A stretch of 64,000 bases of DNA from Niastella sp. OAS944 (GCA_024809215.1 JANUBW010000003.1:744001-808000), one strand, 5' to 3'. Shown: positions 1-9,584, numbered from the stretch's first letter. Notes: generated by a model from the letters alone, not told the origin. Numbers and translations are program-made.

Positions 1-1
1 T

Positions 2-190
2 GACCGTACACACCGTATTGGCCAAACCAAGAACATTTTTGCCTACCGCATGATCTGTAAAGACACTATTGAGGATAAGATATTACAGCTGCAGGATAAA
101 AAGCGGTCACTGGCCAAGGACCTGATCACTGACGATGAAGGATTTGTGAAGTCACTGACAAGAGAAGACGTAGAATACCTCTTCAGCTAA
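2..190 (+). CDS. SNF2/SWI2-family helicase, C-terminal end only (5' partial)
   Basis: The reading frame is open from the window edge and ends at TAA 188-190, giving 62 residues. It begins with DRTHRIGQ, the conserved motif VI of SNF2-family DNA translocases (DRxHRIGQ), followed by the usual tail with [10 protein letters not shown] and a charged helix. In complete proteins this segment closes the second RecA-like lobe and takes part in ATP hydrolysis. The catalytic core lies upstream of the window, so whether a SWIM zinc finger or bromodomain-like region precedes it cannot be told. A clear intrinsic terminator follows 27 bases after the stop. Family assignment is confident; the specific role (remodelling, RNA polymerase recycling like RapA, or defence) is open. 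Confidence 0.88.
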   Translation, partial: DRTHRIGQTKNIFAYRMICKDTIEDKILQLQDKKRSLAKDLITDDEGFVKSLTREDVEYLFS

Positions 191-216
191 CAACCTGGTT
201 TACATTAATAAAGTGA

Positions 217-265
217 ATATGCCACGATACGCATGGAATAATGCCGCATCGTGGCATATCTTTTT
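217..265 (+). terminator. Intrinsic terminator of the SNF2 helicase gene
   Basis: A perfect 12-bp stem (ATATGCCACGAT pairing with ATCGTGGCATAT) encloses a 19-base loop and is followed by a run of five T. Confidence 0.85.
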
Positions 266-380
266 GGAAAACATATTAAAATTGTCGAGACGGTAAACTT
301 TTGGCAGAAAGCCTTGTTTACACAAGTTTTTTGTGGGAGTAGCGTCAAAAGGTTATATCACTAATGTTCATAATCCATTC

Positions 381-3300
381 ATGAAAAAGATTTTTACCCT
401 GTTTTTCCTGTTCCTTGTATTTGCTTCCGCTGGTTTTGCCCAGAATGTTTCGGGCAGCATACAGGGAAAGTTATACGACAGTATGTATGTTGATCACCTT
501 ACCGATGCTACTGTTACCGTTCTACATGCAACCGATACAAGCGTTGTATCATATACCCTGGCCGATGCCAAGGGCGAATTCAGGATAAAAAACCTGAATG
601 CCGGCAATTATCGTTTAATGATCACCTATCAGGGTTATGCTCCAAAATATATTAAATTCACTGTTTCGGCGGAAACGCCCAATGTGCAGCTTGGCACCGT
701 TTACATGAGTAAGAAAGACGACATGCTGAAAGAAGTGGTCGTTGAAGCTCCGCCAATTAGCGTTAAAAAAGATACAGTTGAGTTTAGGGCCGATGCCTTT
801 AAAACAAAACCTAACTCAACTGCCGAAGACCTGTTAAAGAAATTACCAGGTGTGCAGGTTGATAAAGACGGTAATGTAAAAGCACAGGGTGAAGATGTGC
901 AAAAAGTATATGTTGATGGCAAGGAGTTTTTTGGCACCGATCCTAAAATGGCTACCAAGAACATAACCGCCGATATGATTGAATCGGTACAGGTGTTTGA
1001 TGATATGAGCGACCAGGCTAAGTTTACCCGAATTGATGATGGTAGCAGGTCAAAAACAATAAACATCAAATTAAAGAAAGATAAACGCAAAGGATATTTC
1101 GGACGCTTTATTGCCGGGGCCGGCGATAACGATCGTTACCAGGCAAGCGCTATGTTTAACCGTTTCGATAACGACCGTCGAATAAGCGTACTGGCTGGAT
1201 CAAACAACCTCAATAAGTCGAGCTTTTCATTTAATGACATTGTAGGCAATATGGGTGGTTATGGTTCTTCACGCGGTGGCGGTGGAGGAGGCGGTGGCTT
1301 TAGTGGCGGCGGCGGAGGTGGTGGTGGTCGCCGGGGCGGTGGCGGCGGCGGAAACTTTGGCGGCGGCGGTGGCAACTTCAGTAATTTCGGTAGCAGCAAT
1401 ACCGGTATTACAAAAGCAACCAATGCAGGCATTAACTATACCGATAAATGGGGTAGTAAGATAGATGTTACAGGCAGCTATTTCTTTTCAACCAGCGAAA
1501 ACAAAAAACAGCAACAAAGCCTTACGCAACGTACTATCAACGACGACTCTACAACCTTACAGAGTGAAGATATGTTCTCCAACACGAAGAACCAGAACCA
1601 CCGGTTCAATCTTCGCTTTGAATATTATATTGACTCAATGAACTCTTTGTTGTACACCCCAAGCCTGGTTTTACAACATTCCGAATCGTATACTTATGAT
1701 ACGTTGTTTACACGTGCCCAATCGCCCAGAACGCCCGAGTTCCTTGCCAATGAAGGCAAAAACATAAACAGTAATGAACGCGATGGAATAAACCTGAACA
1801 ATAACTTATTGTATCGCCGTAAGTTTCATAAGCTGGGCCGTACATTAACAATTGGCTGGAACAACGCTATTAACAATAGCGAAGGCAAGGGTATTACACA
1901 AACGCCATTAACTACTTATAATGCCAAGGGCCTTATAACGGGTGGTACAAGTCAGGATTTTCAATCGCTCCAAAAAACCAGATCAATGAACAATGTGCTC
2001 AGTACTTCTTATACTGAACCCATTGGCCTTAACAAGATCCTGGAGTTTAACTATGCCTATACCAACCGCCATTCAACCAGCGACCGCGATGCTTTTTCAC
2101 ATTATGATTCTGTAGCAAGAAAATACGACTCGGTATATAAAAGCCAGACCAACTATTTAGAGAATGATTTTATTGCCCATCGCGCCGGCGCTAATTTCCG
2201 TGTACAGAAAGCGAAGTACAGCTGGCAAATTGGGGCCTCTGTTGAACATTCTGAGTTGAATAATTTTAACCAGCGTGCATTGTATGGCGACACTACTATA
2301 AAGCAATCATATACTAACCTGTTCCCTACAGCAAACTTTAGCTATCAGTTCAGCCGCTCAAAGAACCTGCGGTTATTTTATAGGGGAAGAACCAACCAGC
2401 CGTCGGTAAACCAGTTGCAGGAGGTGCCCGATGCAACGAATGTATTATCTGTTACCAATGGTAACCCTTCTTTGAAACAGGAGTTTACACACAATGTAAA
2501 CCTGAACTATAATACATTTGATGCCGCTACTTTTAAATTTCTGAGCGTAAACATAAACCTGAATAATACGCAAAATAAGATCGTTAACAGCATCGATACA
2601 TTGATGCCAGACATCAGGCAGAAATACGGTCTCGATACGTTGCCTTACGGCGCGCAGTATACTGTTCCGGTGAACCTGAATGGATCGTTCAGCACTTCAT
2701 CTTTTATTACATTTGGCCTGCCATTACAGGGAAGAATGAAAGGAAGCAGCCTGAACTTCAATAACTCAATTTCGTATAACCGCGACATCAACGTTCTGTA
2801 TCAAAAGCAAAATATTACCAACACGTTTGTAATAACGCAAACTGCCGGTATTAACCTGAACATCAAAGACGCATTGATAGTTGGCTTGAATGGTAGTGTT
2901 GCCTGGAATAAGGCAACTTATAGCCAGCAATCTATTCAGAATAATGAATACTTTACGCAAACATATTCTGCCGATGTTAGTTATACATTCCTGAAGAGTT
3001 TTGTATTATCAACCGACTTTGATTATTATATAAACACAGGCCGTGCCGATGGCTTTAACCAAAGCATTCCTTTGTGGAATTCGAGCCTTGCTTACCAGCT
3101 GTTCAAAAAGAAGAATGGTGAATTGAAGTTTTCGGTAAATGACCTGTTGAACCAGAACCAGAGCATTTCGCGTACAATAAGTGATGGCTATGTGCAGGAT
3201 ACCCGCTCAACTGTGCTGAAGCGTTACTTCATGCTAACCTTTACTTACAACCTTAACCGTGCCGGCGAGCAGCGTCGTGGAGGCCCTCCGGGAATGCCAA

Positions 3301-3383
3301 GGAATATTCAACGCCAAATGGAGCGCAACATAAATGGAGGCGGACCAACTGGCGGTATGCCAGCTACCCCCATTAATAATTAA
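381..3383 (+). CDS. Outer-membrane beta-barrel protein with CarboxypepD_reg and plug-like domains (paralog 1)
   Basis: A 1000-residue protein if read from ATG 381; the frame is open from 333, but only the 381 start places a signal peptide (MKKIFTLFFLF...SAGFAQ) at the N-terminus. Order: signal peptide 1-22; CarboxypepD_reg-like beta-sandwich about 25-120 (GEFRIKNLNAGNYRL); plug-like domain about 130-240 with LLKKLPGVQVDKDG and YVDGKEFFGTDPKMA; then a long beta-barrel of the OMP_b-brl_3 type. Residues about 292-338 are extremely glycine-rich, probably an extended loop. After the last strand (LTFTYNLNR) a Gly/Pro-rich tail of about 35 residues follows, unusual because barrels normally end on an aromatic. 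It is related along its length to the protein at 4526-7342. Such proteins are TonB-receptor-like, but without a SusD partner here the substrate is unknown. Confidence 0.88.
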   Translation: MKKIFTLFFLFLVFASAGFAQNVSGSIQGKLYDSMYVDHLTDATVTVLHATDTSVVSYTLADAKGEFRIKNLNAGNYRLMITYQGYAPKYIKFTVSAETPNVQLGTVYMSKKDDMLKEVVVEAPPISVKKDTVEFRADAFKTKPNSTAEDLLKKLPGVQVDKDGNVKAQGEDVQKVYVDGKEFFGTDPKMATKNITADMIESVQVFDDMSDQAKFTRIDDGSRSKTINIKLKKDKRKGYFGRFIAGAGDNDRYQASAMFNRFDNDRRISVLAGSNNLNKSSFSFNDIVGNMGGYGSSRGGGGGGGGFSGGGGGGGGRRGGGGGGNFGGGGGNFSNFGSSNTGITKATNAGINYTDKWGSKIDVTGSYFFSTSENKKQQQSLTQRTINDDSTTLQSEDMFSNTKNQNHRFNLRFEYYIDSMNSLLYTPSLVLQHSESYTYDTLFTRAQSPRTPEFLANEGKNINSNERDGINLNNNLLYRRKFHKLGRTLTIGWNNAINNSEGKGITQTPLTTYNAKGLITGGTSQDFQSLQKTRSMNNVLSTSYTEPIGLNKILEFNYAYTNRHSTSDRDAFSHYDSVARKYDSVYKSQTNYLENDFIAHRAGANFRVQKAKYSWQIGASVEHSELNNFNQRALYGDTTIKQSYTNLFPTANFSYQFSRSKNLRLFYRGRTNQPSVNQLQEVPDATNVLSVTNGNPSLKQEFTHNVNLNYNTFDAATFKFLSVNINLNNTQNKIVNSIDTLMPDIRQKYGLDTLPYGAQYTVPVNLNGSFSTSSFITFGLPLQGRMKGSSLNFNNSISYNRDINVLYQKQNITNTFVITQTAGINLNIKDALIVGLNGSVAWNKATYSQQSIQNNEYFTQTYSADVSYTFLKSFVLSTDFDYYINTGRADGFNQSIPLWNSSLAYQLFKKKNGELKFSVNDLLNQNQSISRTISDGYVQDTRSTVLKRYFMLTFTYNLNRAGEQRRGGPPGMPRNIQRQMERNINGGGPTGGMPATPINN

Positions 3384-3408
3384 TAGTTCCAACCAAATAG
3401 TATAAAAG

Positions 3409-3438
3409 TGCCGCACCTCCGGGGTGTGGCATTTTTTA
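3409..3438 (+). terminator. Terminator after outer-membrane protein 1
   Basis: TGCCGCACC pairs with GGTGTGGCA (one G-T wobble), followed by six T. It begins 26 bases after the stop codon. Confidence 0.85.
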
Positions 3439-3456
3439 TTTAGGACATGCCCTAAA

Positions 3457-3484
3457 TAAAAAACTCCCGACCGAAGCCGGGAGT
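3457..3484 (-). terminator. Minus-strand terminator
   Basis: CTCCCG and CGGGAG form a stem with a short loop; on the minus strand it is followed by six T. It sits 63 bases past the stop of the small minus-strand ORF 3547-3714, which supports that ORF being transcribed. The stretch 3384-3860 otherwise holds the other terminator and that ORF. Confidence 0.7.
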
Positions 3485-3546
3485 GCTAGCACATACAATT
3501 GTGGTTTCAGAGGTAAGTGCTATTCGTTATAAATAATATTAAATAA

Positions 3547-3714
3547 TTAGTGGAATTTCCTTCTTACCGGTGAAGGAGTGCTGATGGGCGAATTACCCAG
3601 CATAATTACCGCTAACAGGGATTTTGCAAAACGAATGATGTTTGAAGAAGGGCGATAAATGGTTTTGTTGATCTTGGCAATTTGTACATCGTGGTACATT
3701 GGATTTTTTTTCAT
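3547..3714 (-). CDS. Small hypothetical protein, 55 residues
   Basis: ATG at 3714-3712 opens a 55-codon frame ending in TAA at 3549-3547. The peptide begins MKKNPMYHDVQIAKINKTIY, has a short hydrophobic stretch at about residues 33-40 (LLAVIMLG) and ends in a basic tail (PVRRKFH). I do not recognise it. It is the only sizeable frame in this 477-base gap and a good minus-strand terminator lies just downstream, so a transcribed small gene is plausible. No exact TAnnTTTG box was found upstream. The hydrophobic stretch is too short for a confident membrane segment. Confidence 0.45.
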   Translation of the reverse strand: MKKNPMYHDVQIAKINKTIYRPSSNIIRFAKSLLAVIMLGNSPISTPSPVRRKFH

Positions 3715-3860
3715 TGGTATTGAATTGATAATGAATAAGTGAATAAGCTACCCCAAGTAACGTTCAATGGCGCTTTTTTATTGTGTTTGTATGAATTTAG
3801 CATTTAACCTGTTAATAACATGTTGGAATTCACTATTTTTCCGTTACAAATACCCTACCC

Positions 3861-4430
3861 ATGAGCAAAGTAACCCCATTGTTACTGGCTTTATTAGTAA
3901 GCCTGAGCGCTGGCGCACAAAGCGTATTCACCAATAACACCAACGCTGCACTTAAAATGGTGATAGAAGACTATCCCAATCACTTCAACAATATTAAGGG
4001 AGATCGCATTTCGGCGTATGAGCCCAGTGTTAATTATAAGTCAAAGGTTGTAATTCCGGGTTCGGTGAACTGCGTACTTACCCAGTACAAAACAAATGAA
4101 TTGTATAGCTGGACCTGCGAGTTGTTCACCTCGAACGACTTTCTGAAAGCAAAAACAAGGTTCAGCGAATTGTACAACGAAATTCACAATACCATAGTTA
4201 AACTTGAAGGGCAAAAGCCTGTCATCCTCAATGGCCAGTACCAGGCGCCTGAAAAAGATAAAAAACAAACCATCATTTCTTTCCATTTTCTGCCCAATAC
4301 AGGAAGTATACAAAAGCTGCATGTTGAAATGCAGTTACTGGCAGATGCCGGTGCGTGGAAGATCGTTTTACAGGTATTTGAAGAAAGCCCAAGTGAAACG
4401 GCCTCCGTACAGGTGTGGGCCAAACATTAA
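3861..4430 (+). CDS. Secreted hypothetical protein, 189 residues
   Basis: The protein begins with a signal peptide (MSKVTPLLLALLVSLSAGAQ), so it is probably periplasmic or surface-located. The mature part has no motif I recognise; it alternates polar and hydrophobic residues as a small alpha/beta or beta-sandwich domain would (VEMQLLADAGAWKIVLQVFEES near the end). It lies between two outer-membrane protein genes on the same strand, 95 bases before the second, and may be co-transcribed with it. A role in the same envelope process is inference only. Confidence 0.72.
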   Translation: MSKVTPLLLALLVSLSAGAQSVFTNNTNAALKMVIEDYPNHFNNIKGDRISAYEPSVNYKSKVVIPGSVNCVLTQYKTNELYSWTCELFTSNDFLKAKTRFSELYNEIHNTIVKLEGQKPVILNGQYQAPEKDKKQTIISFHFLPNTGSIQKLHVEMQLLADAGAWKIVLQVFEESPSETASVQVWAKH

Positions 4431-4525
4431 CCTTCATTAACATTAAACCAACCCTGCTTAACCTTCGTTGCCGGCGGGTAAGAATATTTTCGTAGCGGTT
4501 TTACCAACACGAAAATTTACCCGGT

Positions 4526-7342
4526 ATGAAGAAGGTTTACCTGCTCATCATTTGCTGTTTTTTGTATTCATGCTTACTGGCCCAAAAGAACGGGGTAGTA
4601 AAAGGCGTTGCGTTTGATACGCTGGCCAAACAACCCGTTGTGGCTGCTACTATAACACTACTGCAGAAAAAAGATTCCTCCCTGGTTTCGTTTACAATGA
4701 CCGATAGCAAAGGGCAATTTGAAATAGCCGGGCTTGCCAATGGCGAATATCGCCTGCTCACCACCCATGTAAGCTATCACAACAGCAGCCGGCTTTTTAC
4801 CATCGGCGATAACAACAAACAGGTGAACCTGGGTAACATTATAATGAACGATGTTAGCCGTATGCTAAGCGAAGTAACGGTTACTGCCGAAGCGCCGCCC
4901 GTTACCTTAATTGATGATACGGTGCAATACAATGCAGGTTCATTTAAAATAGTACCCAATGCCACTGTAGAGCAGTTGCTGAAAAAAATGCCTGGTATTA
5001 AAGTAGAAAAAGACGGTACCGTAAAAGCACAGGGGCAGGAGGTAAAGAAAGTACTGGTCGATGGCAAAGAGTTCTTTGGCAATGACCCTAAACTGGCCAC
5101 CCGCAACCTGCCGGCCGATGCGGTTGATAAAGTACAGGTATACGATAAAGCAAGCGACCAGGCCCAGCTTACAGGTTTTGATGATGGTAATAGCGAAAAG
5201 ACCATTAACCTGAAATTGAAGAAAGACAAAAAGAAGGGCATGTTTGGCAAGGCAATGGCTGGCGGTGGCACCAATAACCGCTACGAGGGCAGGTTCAATG
5301 TAAACTCATTTAAGGGTGCGCGCCAGCTTTCGGTAATTGGTATGGGTAACAATACCAATTCGGAAGGGTTTTCGTTTATGGATATGTTGAGCTTTAATGG
5401 AGGCATGAGCAATATGCAGCCATCGGGCGGTGGTGGCGGTATTGAAATAAATTTGAGAAACGATGAACCTACTGGCCAGAACGATAACAGCAATGGCATA
5501 AGAACCATTTGGGGCGGTGGCTTCAATTACAATAATATCATTGGCAATAAAACCAATTTTACCAGTAACTATTTCTACAACCGTTATAACCCCAATACCG
5601 AAAGTCATATACAACGGCAGTATTTTTTACCCGGCGATTCATCGTACTATTATAATCAGAATTCATTTGCAAAGAACCTCAATAATAGCCATAAGCTAAA
5701 CCTGGGCGCCGATATTCAAATAGATTCCTTTCACAGTATAAAAATATCGCCTTCTATTGGTTACCAGCAAACTGCCAATTCATCTGTAAGTGATTACAAC
5801 ACTTTATCGCTTACCGGTAAACCGGGCACCAGTGGGTATAGTGAAAATGAGTCGAATAATAAGGGATATAATTTCAGGAACGACCTGCTGTTCAGGAAGA
5901 AGTTCAGGCGAGCGGGAAGAACACTTTCGTTGAGCTTACAAAACAACCTGAATAACAGTGAGGGCGATGGTAGTTTGTTTTCAACCAATACTTATCGTAA
6001 TACCGCAGGTACAATTATAAGGACCGATTCAATAAACCAGCACAATACCAATAACAGCGATCTGAACGGCTACACAGCAAAACTGGTGTATACAGAGCCC
6101 ATTTTTAAAAAGTCATTGCTTGAATTCAGTGTGGCAAAAAGTAATACGGTAAGTATGGCACAAAAAACAACGTACGATTATAATAAACTAAGCGGTAAGT
6201 TCGACCACCTGAACGATCGCCTTACCAATGATTATGAAAACAGTTATGGGTACAATCAGTTTGGTATTCGCTGGCGAATGCAATTGCGAAAATTCAATGC
6301 AGCGGCTGGCGTAAACTGGCAACAGTCAGAGCTGGAAGGGCAGAGTATTGCGGCGGGTAAGGATACTACCATAAGCAAAACATTTCACAACCTGTTGCCC
6401 AATGTGCGCATGCAGTATAATTTCACCAAATTCCGTAACCTGCGCCTGAACTATACAACAACTACCAAACAGCCATCGGTAACACAATTACAACCCGTAC
6501 CCGATAACACCGACCCGTTAAATATAAAAGCTGGTAATGCCGATCTGAAACAGGAGTTAACGCATTCGGTGCAACTTAATTTTTTCTCAGTGAACCCATT
6601 CAGAAACAAGAACCTGTTTGCTTTTTTTAATGTACGCCGTACCGATAACAAGATCGTTGATTTTGATACCATAGATTCAGTTGGTGTAAAAACCACCCGG
6701 CCGGTAAATGTTGATGGAACGTACGATATAAGCGGTAGCGTACACCTTGGATTGCCTATACGCTTTTTGAAAGGTTCGGTACACTTTAGTACCAATGGCA
6801 GTTATACAAAAAACAAATCATTCATCAATAGCGCAGTAAACAGCATTAATACTTTAAACATTTCGCCCGAAGTGCGATTTGAGATCAGTGCAACTGAAAA
6901 GCTAGACATATCGTTATTGGCCGGCACCAATTATTACAAAACGCAATATGGTTTACAGGCATCTTTAAATACCGAATACCTGAACCATACATATGGTACC
7001 GAAGTAAACTGGCAACTACCCAAAAGCTTTTACTTTAATACAGAATTTACCTATACCATTAATAACCAACTGGCCAGTGGGTTCAATGCAAAAGTGCCTT
7101 TGTGGAATGCTTTTGTAAGCAAACAGTTCCTGCGTTATAACCGGGGTGAAATTAAGCTATCGGCTTTCGACCTGTTAAAACAAAACATAGGCGTAAGCCG
7201 CAGTACCAGCCAAAACTATATTGAAGATAAAAGGGTAAAGAACCTGCAGCGCTTTTTCCTGCTAAGCTTTACCTACAGCCTTACCAGGAACGGTTTGAGC
7301 GCGCCGGGCCAAGTAAGCGATGTTCATGTTATTAGAAGATAA
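4526..7342 (+). CDS. Outer-membrane beta-barrel protein with CarboxypepD_reg and plug-like domains (paralog 2)
   Basis: A 938-residue paralog of the protein at 381-3383. Signal peptide about 1-19 (MKKVYLLIICCFLYSCLLAQ); CarboxypepD_reg domain about 22-115 (GQFEIAGLANGEYRL); plug-like region with LLKKMPGIKVEKDGTVKAQG and VDGKEFFGNDPKLA; then the barrel, closing with FFLLSFTYSLTR. The motifs match paralog 1 in the same order, so the pair looks like an old duplication. It has only a short glycine run (about residue 302) where paralog 1 has a long one. A near-consensus box (TATTTTCG) lies about 40 bases upstream of the start. The GH13 gene begins 61 bases after the stop and may share its transcript. 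Substrate unknown. Confidence 0.88.
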   Translation: MKKVYLLIICCFLYSCLLAQKNGVVKGVAFDTLAKQPVVAATITLLQKKDSSLVSFTMTDSKGQFEIAGLANGEYRLLTTHVSYHNSSRLFTIGDNNKQVNLGNIIMNDVSRMLSEVTVTAEAPPVTLIDDTVQYNAGSFKIVPNATVEQLLKKMPGIKVEKDGTVKAQGQEVKKVLVDGKEFFGNDPKLATRNLPADAVDKVQVYDKASDQAQLTGFDDGNSEKTINLKLKKDKKKGMFGKAMAGGGTNNRYEGRFNVNSFKGARQLSVIGMGNNTNSEGFSFMDMLSFNGGMSNMQPSGGGGGIEINLRNDEPTGQNDNSNGIRTIWGGGFNYNNIIGNKTNFTSNYFYNRYNPNTESHIQRQYFLPGDSSYYYNQNSFAKNLNNSHKLNLGADIQIDSFHSIKISPSIGYQQTANSSVSDYNTLSLTGKPGTSGYSENESNNKGYNFRNDLLFRKKFRRAGRTLSLSLQNNLNNSEGDGSLFSTNTYRNTAGTIIRTDSINQHNTNNSDLNGYTAKLVYTEPIFKKSLLEFSVAKSNTVSMAQKTTYDYNKLSGKFDHLNDRLTNDYENSYGYNQFGIRWRMQLRKFNAAAGVNWQQSELEGQSIAAGKDTTISKTFHNLLPNVRMQYNFTKFRNLRLNYTTTTKQPSVTQLQPVPDNTDPLNIKAGNADLKQELTHSVQLNFFSVNPFRNKNLFAFFNVRRTDNKIVDFDTIDSVGVKTTRPVNVDGTYDISGSVHLGLPIRFLKGSVHFSTNGSYTKNKSFINSAVNSINTLNISPEVRFEISATEKLDISLLAGTNYYKTQYGLQASLNTEYLNHTYGTEVNWQLPKSFYFNTEFTYTINNQLASGFNAKVPLWNAFVSKQFLRYNRGEIKLSAFDLLKQNIGVSRSTSQNYIEDKRVKNLQRFFLLSFTYSLTRNGLSAPGQVSDVHVIRR

Positions 7343-7403
7343 GCTCTTATGGCATGGTAGCAAAATTGCATTGGTGGTATGTAAATCCACAAACTTTACT
7401 ACC

Positions 7404-9221
7404 ATGTCAAAGAAAAGCACTACGCTGGCAGCCCCTGCGGTAAGGGTTGAAGGAATGGGCGCTATTCCCCACGAGAATGGCGTATTTTTCAGAGTTTGGG
7501 CGCCCCACGCCAAAAAGGTATTTGTAACAGGTACATTTAATAACTGGGCAAAGAACAAGAATCAAATGACCCATGAAGGCAATGGGTATTGGGGGCTGAA
7601 CGTTCCGGATGCTGCAATAGGCAATGAATACAAATATGTTTTACAAACCGATATTGGTGAGCTCCATCGCTACGATCCCTATGCACGTGAAATGACCAAC
7701 TCGGCCGGCAACTCCATAATAACCGATCCGCATTTTGAATGGACAGATCAGGATTTTCATATGCCCAGCTGGAACGAGCTGGTGATCTATGAAATGCATA
7801 TAGGAACTTTTAATGTAAAAGAAAACGGTAAGCCCGGCACTTTTGAAACGGCCAGGCAGCGCTTAGGCTATTTAAAAGCATTGGGTGTAAATGCTATTGA
7901 AATAATGCCTGCCACCGAATTTCCGGGCGGCTTTTCGTGGGGATATAATTTATCGCACCCCTTTGCTATTGAGAGCGACTATGGCGGTGTAAAAGGATTG
8001 AAAGCGCTTATCAATACTGCGCATGAACTGGGCATTGCGGTTATACTCGATGTGGTGTACAATCACTTTGGCCCATCGGACCTCGATCTTTGGCAATTTG
8101 ATGGCTGGAGCGAGAATGGGGCCGGTGGTATTTATTTTTACCAGGATTGGCGGGCTGAAACACCCTGGGGTCATACGCGCCCCGATTATGGCCGGCCCGA
8201 AGTGCGACAGTATTTACGCGATAACGCTTTAATGTGGCTCGAAGATTATCATTTAGACGGCTTACGTACCGATGCGCTTTTGTTTGTTCGTAATGTACAT
8301 GGTAAAAACCTGCCCGATGCCGACCTGCCCGAGGGCTGGACGCTTATGAAATGGATAAATGAAGAAATAAAAGCGCGGTACCCATGGAAAATAACCATTG
8401 CCGAAGACCTGCAAAACAATGAATGGATCACCAAAAAATTAGAAGATGGCGGTGAGGGTTTCAATACCCAATGGGACCCCAGCTTTACTTTCAGTGTACG
8501 CGATGAATTGAAGGTGCCCGAAGACGAACACCGCAATATGGACAAAATTCAATACGCTATTACACACAATTTTAATGGCGATCCATTTCAACGGGTGATC
8601 TATACCGAATCGCACGACGATGTGGCCAATGGTAAAGTACGGGTGCCTGAAGAAATAGCGCCTGGTGATTCGCAAGGCTGGTTTGCCAAAAAGAGATCGG
8701 TATTGGGTGCCGTAATGGTTTTTACCTGCGCGGGTATACCTATGATCTTTCAGGGCCAGGAGTTCGTTGAGAACAAGGAATTCGATGATCAAAATCCCCT
8801 CGACTGGGAAAAGTTCTCCGCCTTTAAAGGCATTGCCCGCCTGTACCGCGATTGTATTCGCCTGCGCCGTAATGTTGATGGATTAACAAAAGGCCTCTCG
8901 GGACAGCATTCGCAGGTTATTCACGTAAACAATAATGATAAAGTTATTGCCTTTCATCGCTGGTACGATGGCGGTCCTAAGGACAGTACTATTGTTGTTC
9001 TAAACTTTGCTAATAAAGAACATAAGGATTACGTGATAGGTGTACCCGAAGAAGGTGTATGGAAAGTTCGTTTTAACAGCGACTGGAAAGGGTATGATGA
9101 AAGTTTTACTGATACAGAAGCATTGGATGCTGAAACCTTTGAAAGCAAACAGGATGGCCAGCTGTATAGTATAGCTGTTAACTTGGGTCCCTATAATGCA
9201 TTAATACTTTCGCGCGATTAA
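7404..9221 (+). CDS. GH13 alpha-amylase-family enzyme with N-terminal CBM48 (branching-enzyme-like)
   Basis: A 605-residue protein from ATG 7404; the frame runs back to 7320, but that would overlap the upstream gene and add 28 non-conserved residues. An N-terminal CBM48/early-set domain (about 20-110; FRVWAPHAKKVFVTGTFNNW) precedes a GH13 barrel. Barrel landmarks are VILDVVYNHFGP (region I), LDGLRTDALLF with the nucleophile Asp (region II), TIAEDL with the acid Glu (region III) and TESHDD with the stabilising Asp (region IV). A short beta-domain closes the protein. The family rearranges or cleaves alpha-1,4/1,6-glucans; branching enzyme or trehalohydrolase-like activity both fit. No signal peptide, so it acts in the cytoplasm, probably on stored glycogen. 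Confidence 0.85.
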   Translation: MSKKSTTLAAPAVRVEGMGAIPHENGVFFRVWAPHAKKVFVTGTFNNWAKNKNQMTHEGNGYWGLNVPDAAIGNEYKYVLQTDIGELHRYDPYAREMTNSAGNSIITDPHFEWTDQDFHMPSWNELVIYEMHIGTFNVKENGKPGTFETARQRLGYLKALGVNAIEIMPATEFPGGFSWGYNLSHPFAIESDYGGVKGLKALINTAHELGIAVILDVVYNHFGPSDLDLWQFDGWSENGAGGIYFYQDWRAETPWGHTRPDYGRPEVRQYLRDNALMWLEDYHLDGLRTDALLFVRNVHGKNLPDADLPEGWTLMKWINEEIKARYPWKITIAEDLQNNEWITKKLEDGGEGFNTQWDPSFTFSVRDELKVPEDEHRNMDKIQYAITHNFNGDPFQRVIYTESHDDVANGKVRVPEEIAPGDSQGWFAKKRSVLGAVMVFTCAGIPMIFQGQEFVENKEFDDQNPLDWEKFSAFKGIARLYRDCIRLRRNVDGLTKGLSGQHSQVIHVNNNDKVIAFHRWYDGGPKDSTIVVLNFANKEHKDYVIGVPEEGVWKVRFNSDWKGYDESFTDTEALDAETFESKQDGQLYSIAVNLGPYNALILSRD

Positions 9222-9228
9222 GAAGAAG

Positions 9229-9519
9229 GGCCGGATAGAAATCCAGCCCCGTATTAATCCAATATCCTATGAAAAACCACTTTGAAATTAACATCTTAAA
9301 ATCATAAAATCTATGACGGCCATCACATAATTACAGGTTTAGTGAATTATTGATTAGCGATAACTTTTTTAAAGTAACAATACAAAATAACCGATGCTAT
9401 CGGTTTAAAGAATATAAAAAAGGCCGGATAGAAATCCAGCCCGTGTTAATCCAATATCCTATGAAAAACCATGGTGAAAGTAGAATGATTTATTCAATTA
9501 ATCTATGATGGTCATCACT
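9229..9519. repeat. Duplicated noncoding unit (two copies, about 190 bp apart)
   Basis: Copy 1 (9229-9280) and copy 2 (9422-9471) share about 50 nearly identical bases: a GGCCGGAT/ATCCAGCC hairpin, then TTAATCCAATATCCT and ATGAAAAACCA. A second shared block, ATCTATGA..G.CATCAC, follows about 80 bases into each copy (from 9310 and 9501). Each ATG opens only a 12- to 15-codon frame. The region 9222-9584 holds no larger gene. Confidence 0.75.
9415..9443 (-). terminator. Likely minus-strand terminator of the GLPGLI gene, within repeat copy 2
   Basis: Read on the minus strand, GGCTGGAT and ATCCGGCC form an 8-bp stem with one mismatch, followed by six T. It is 140 bases past the GLPGLI stop codon. 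Confidence 0.6.
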
Positions 9520-9584
9520 GTCTTATAATGATTATGGCAATACTATTACGTATTATTAGGGTATGCGTTTAATACTACATTGAA

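Noticed and set aside
1255-1464. Alternative frame (69 codons) in the glycine-rich region
   Set aside because: It is the off-frame reading of the GGN-rich part of the outer-membrane protein gene and has no independent support.
7320-7403. Upstream start for the GH13 gene
   Set aside because: The extra 28 residues overlap the preceding gene and lie before the CBM48 domain.
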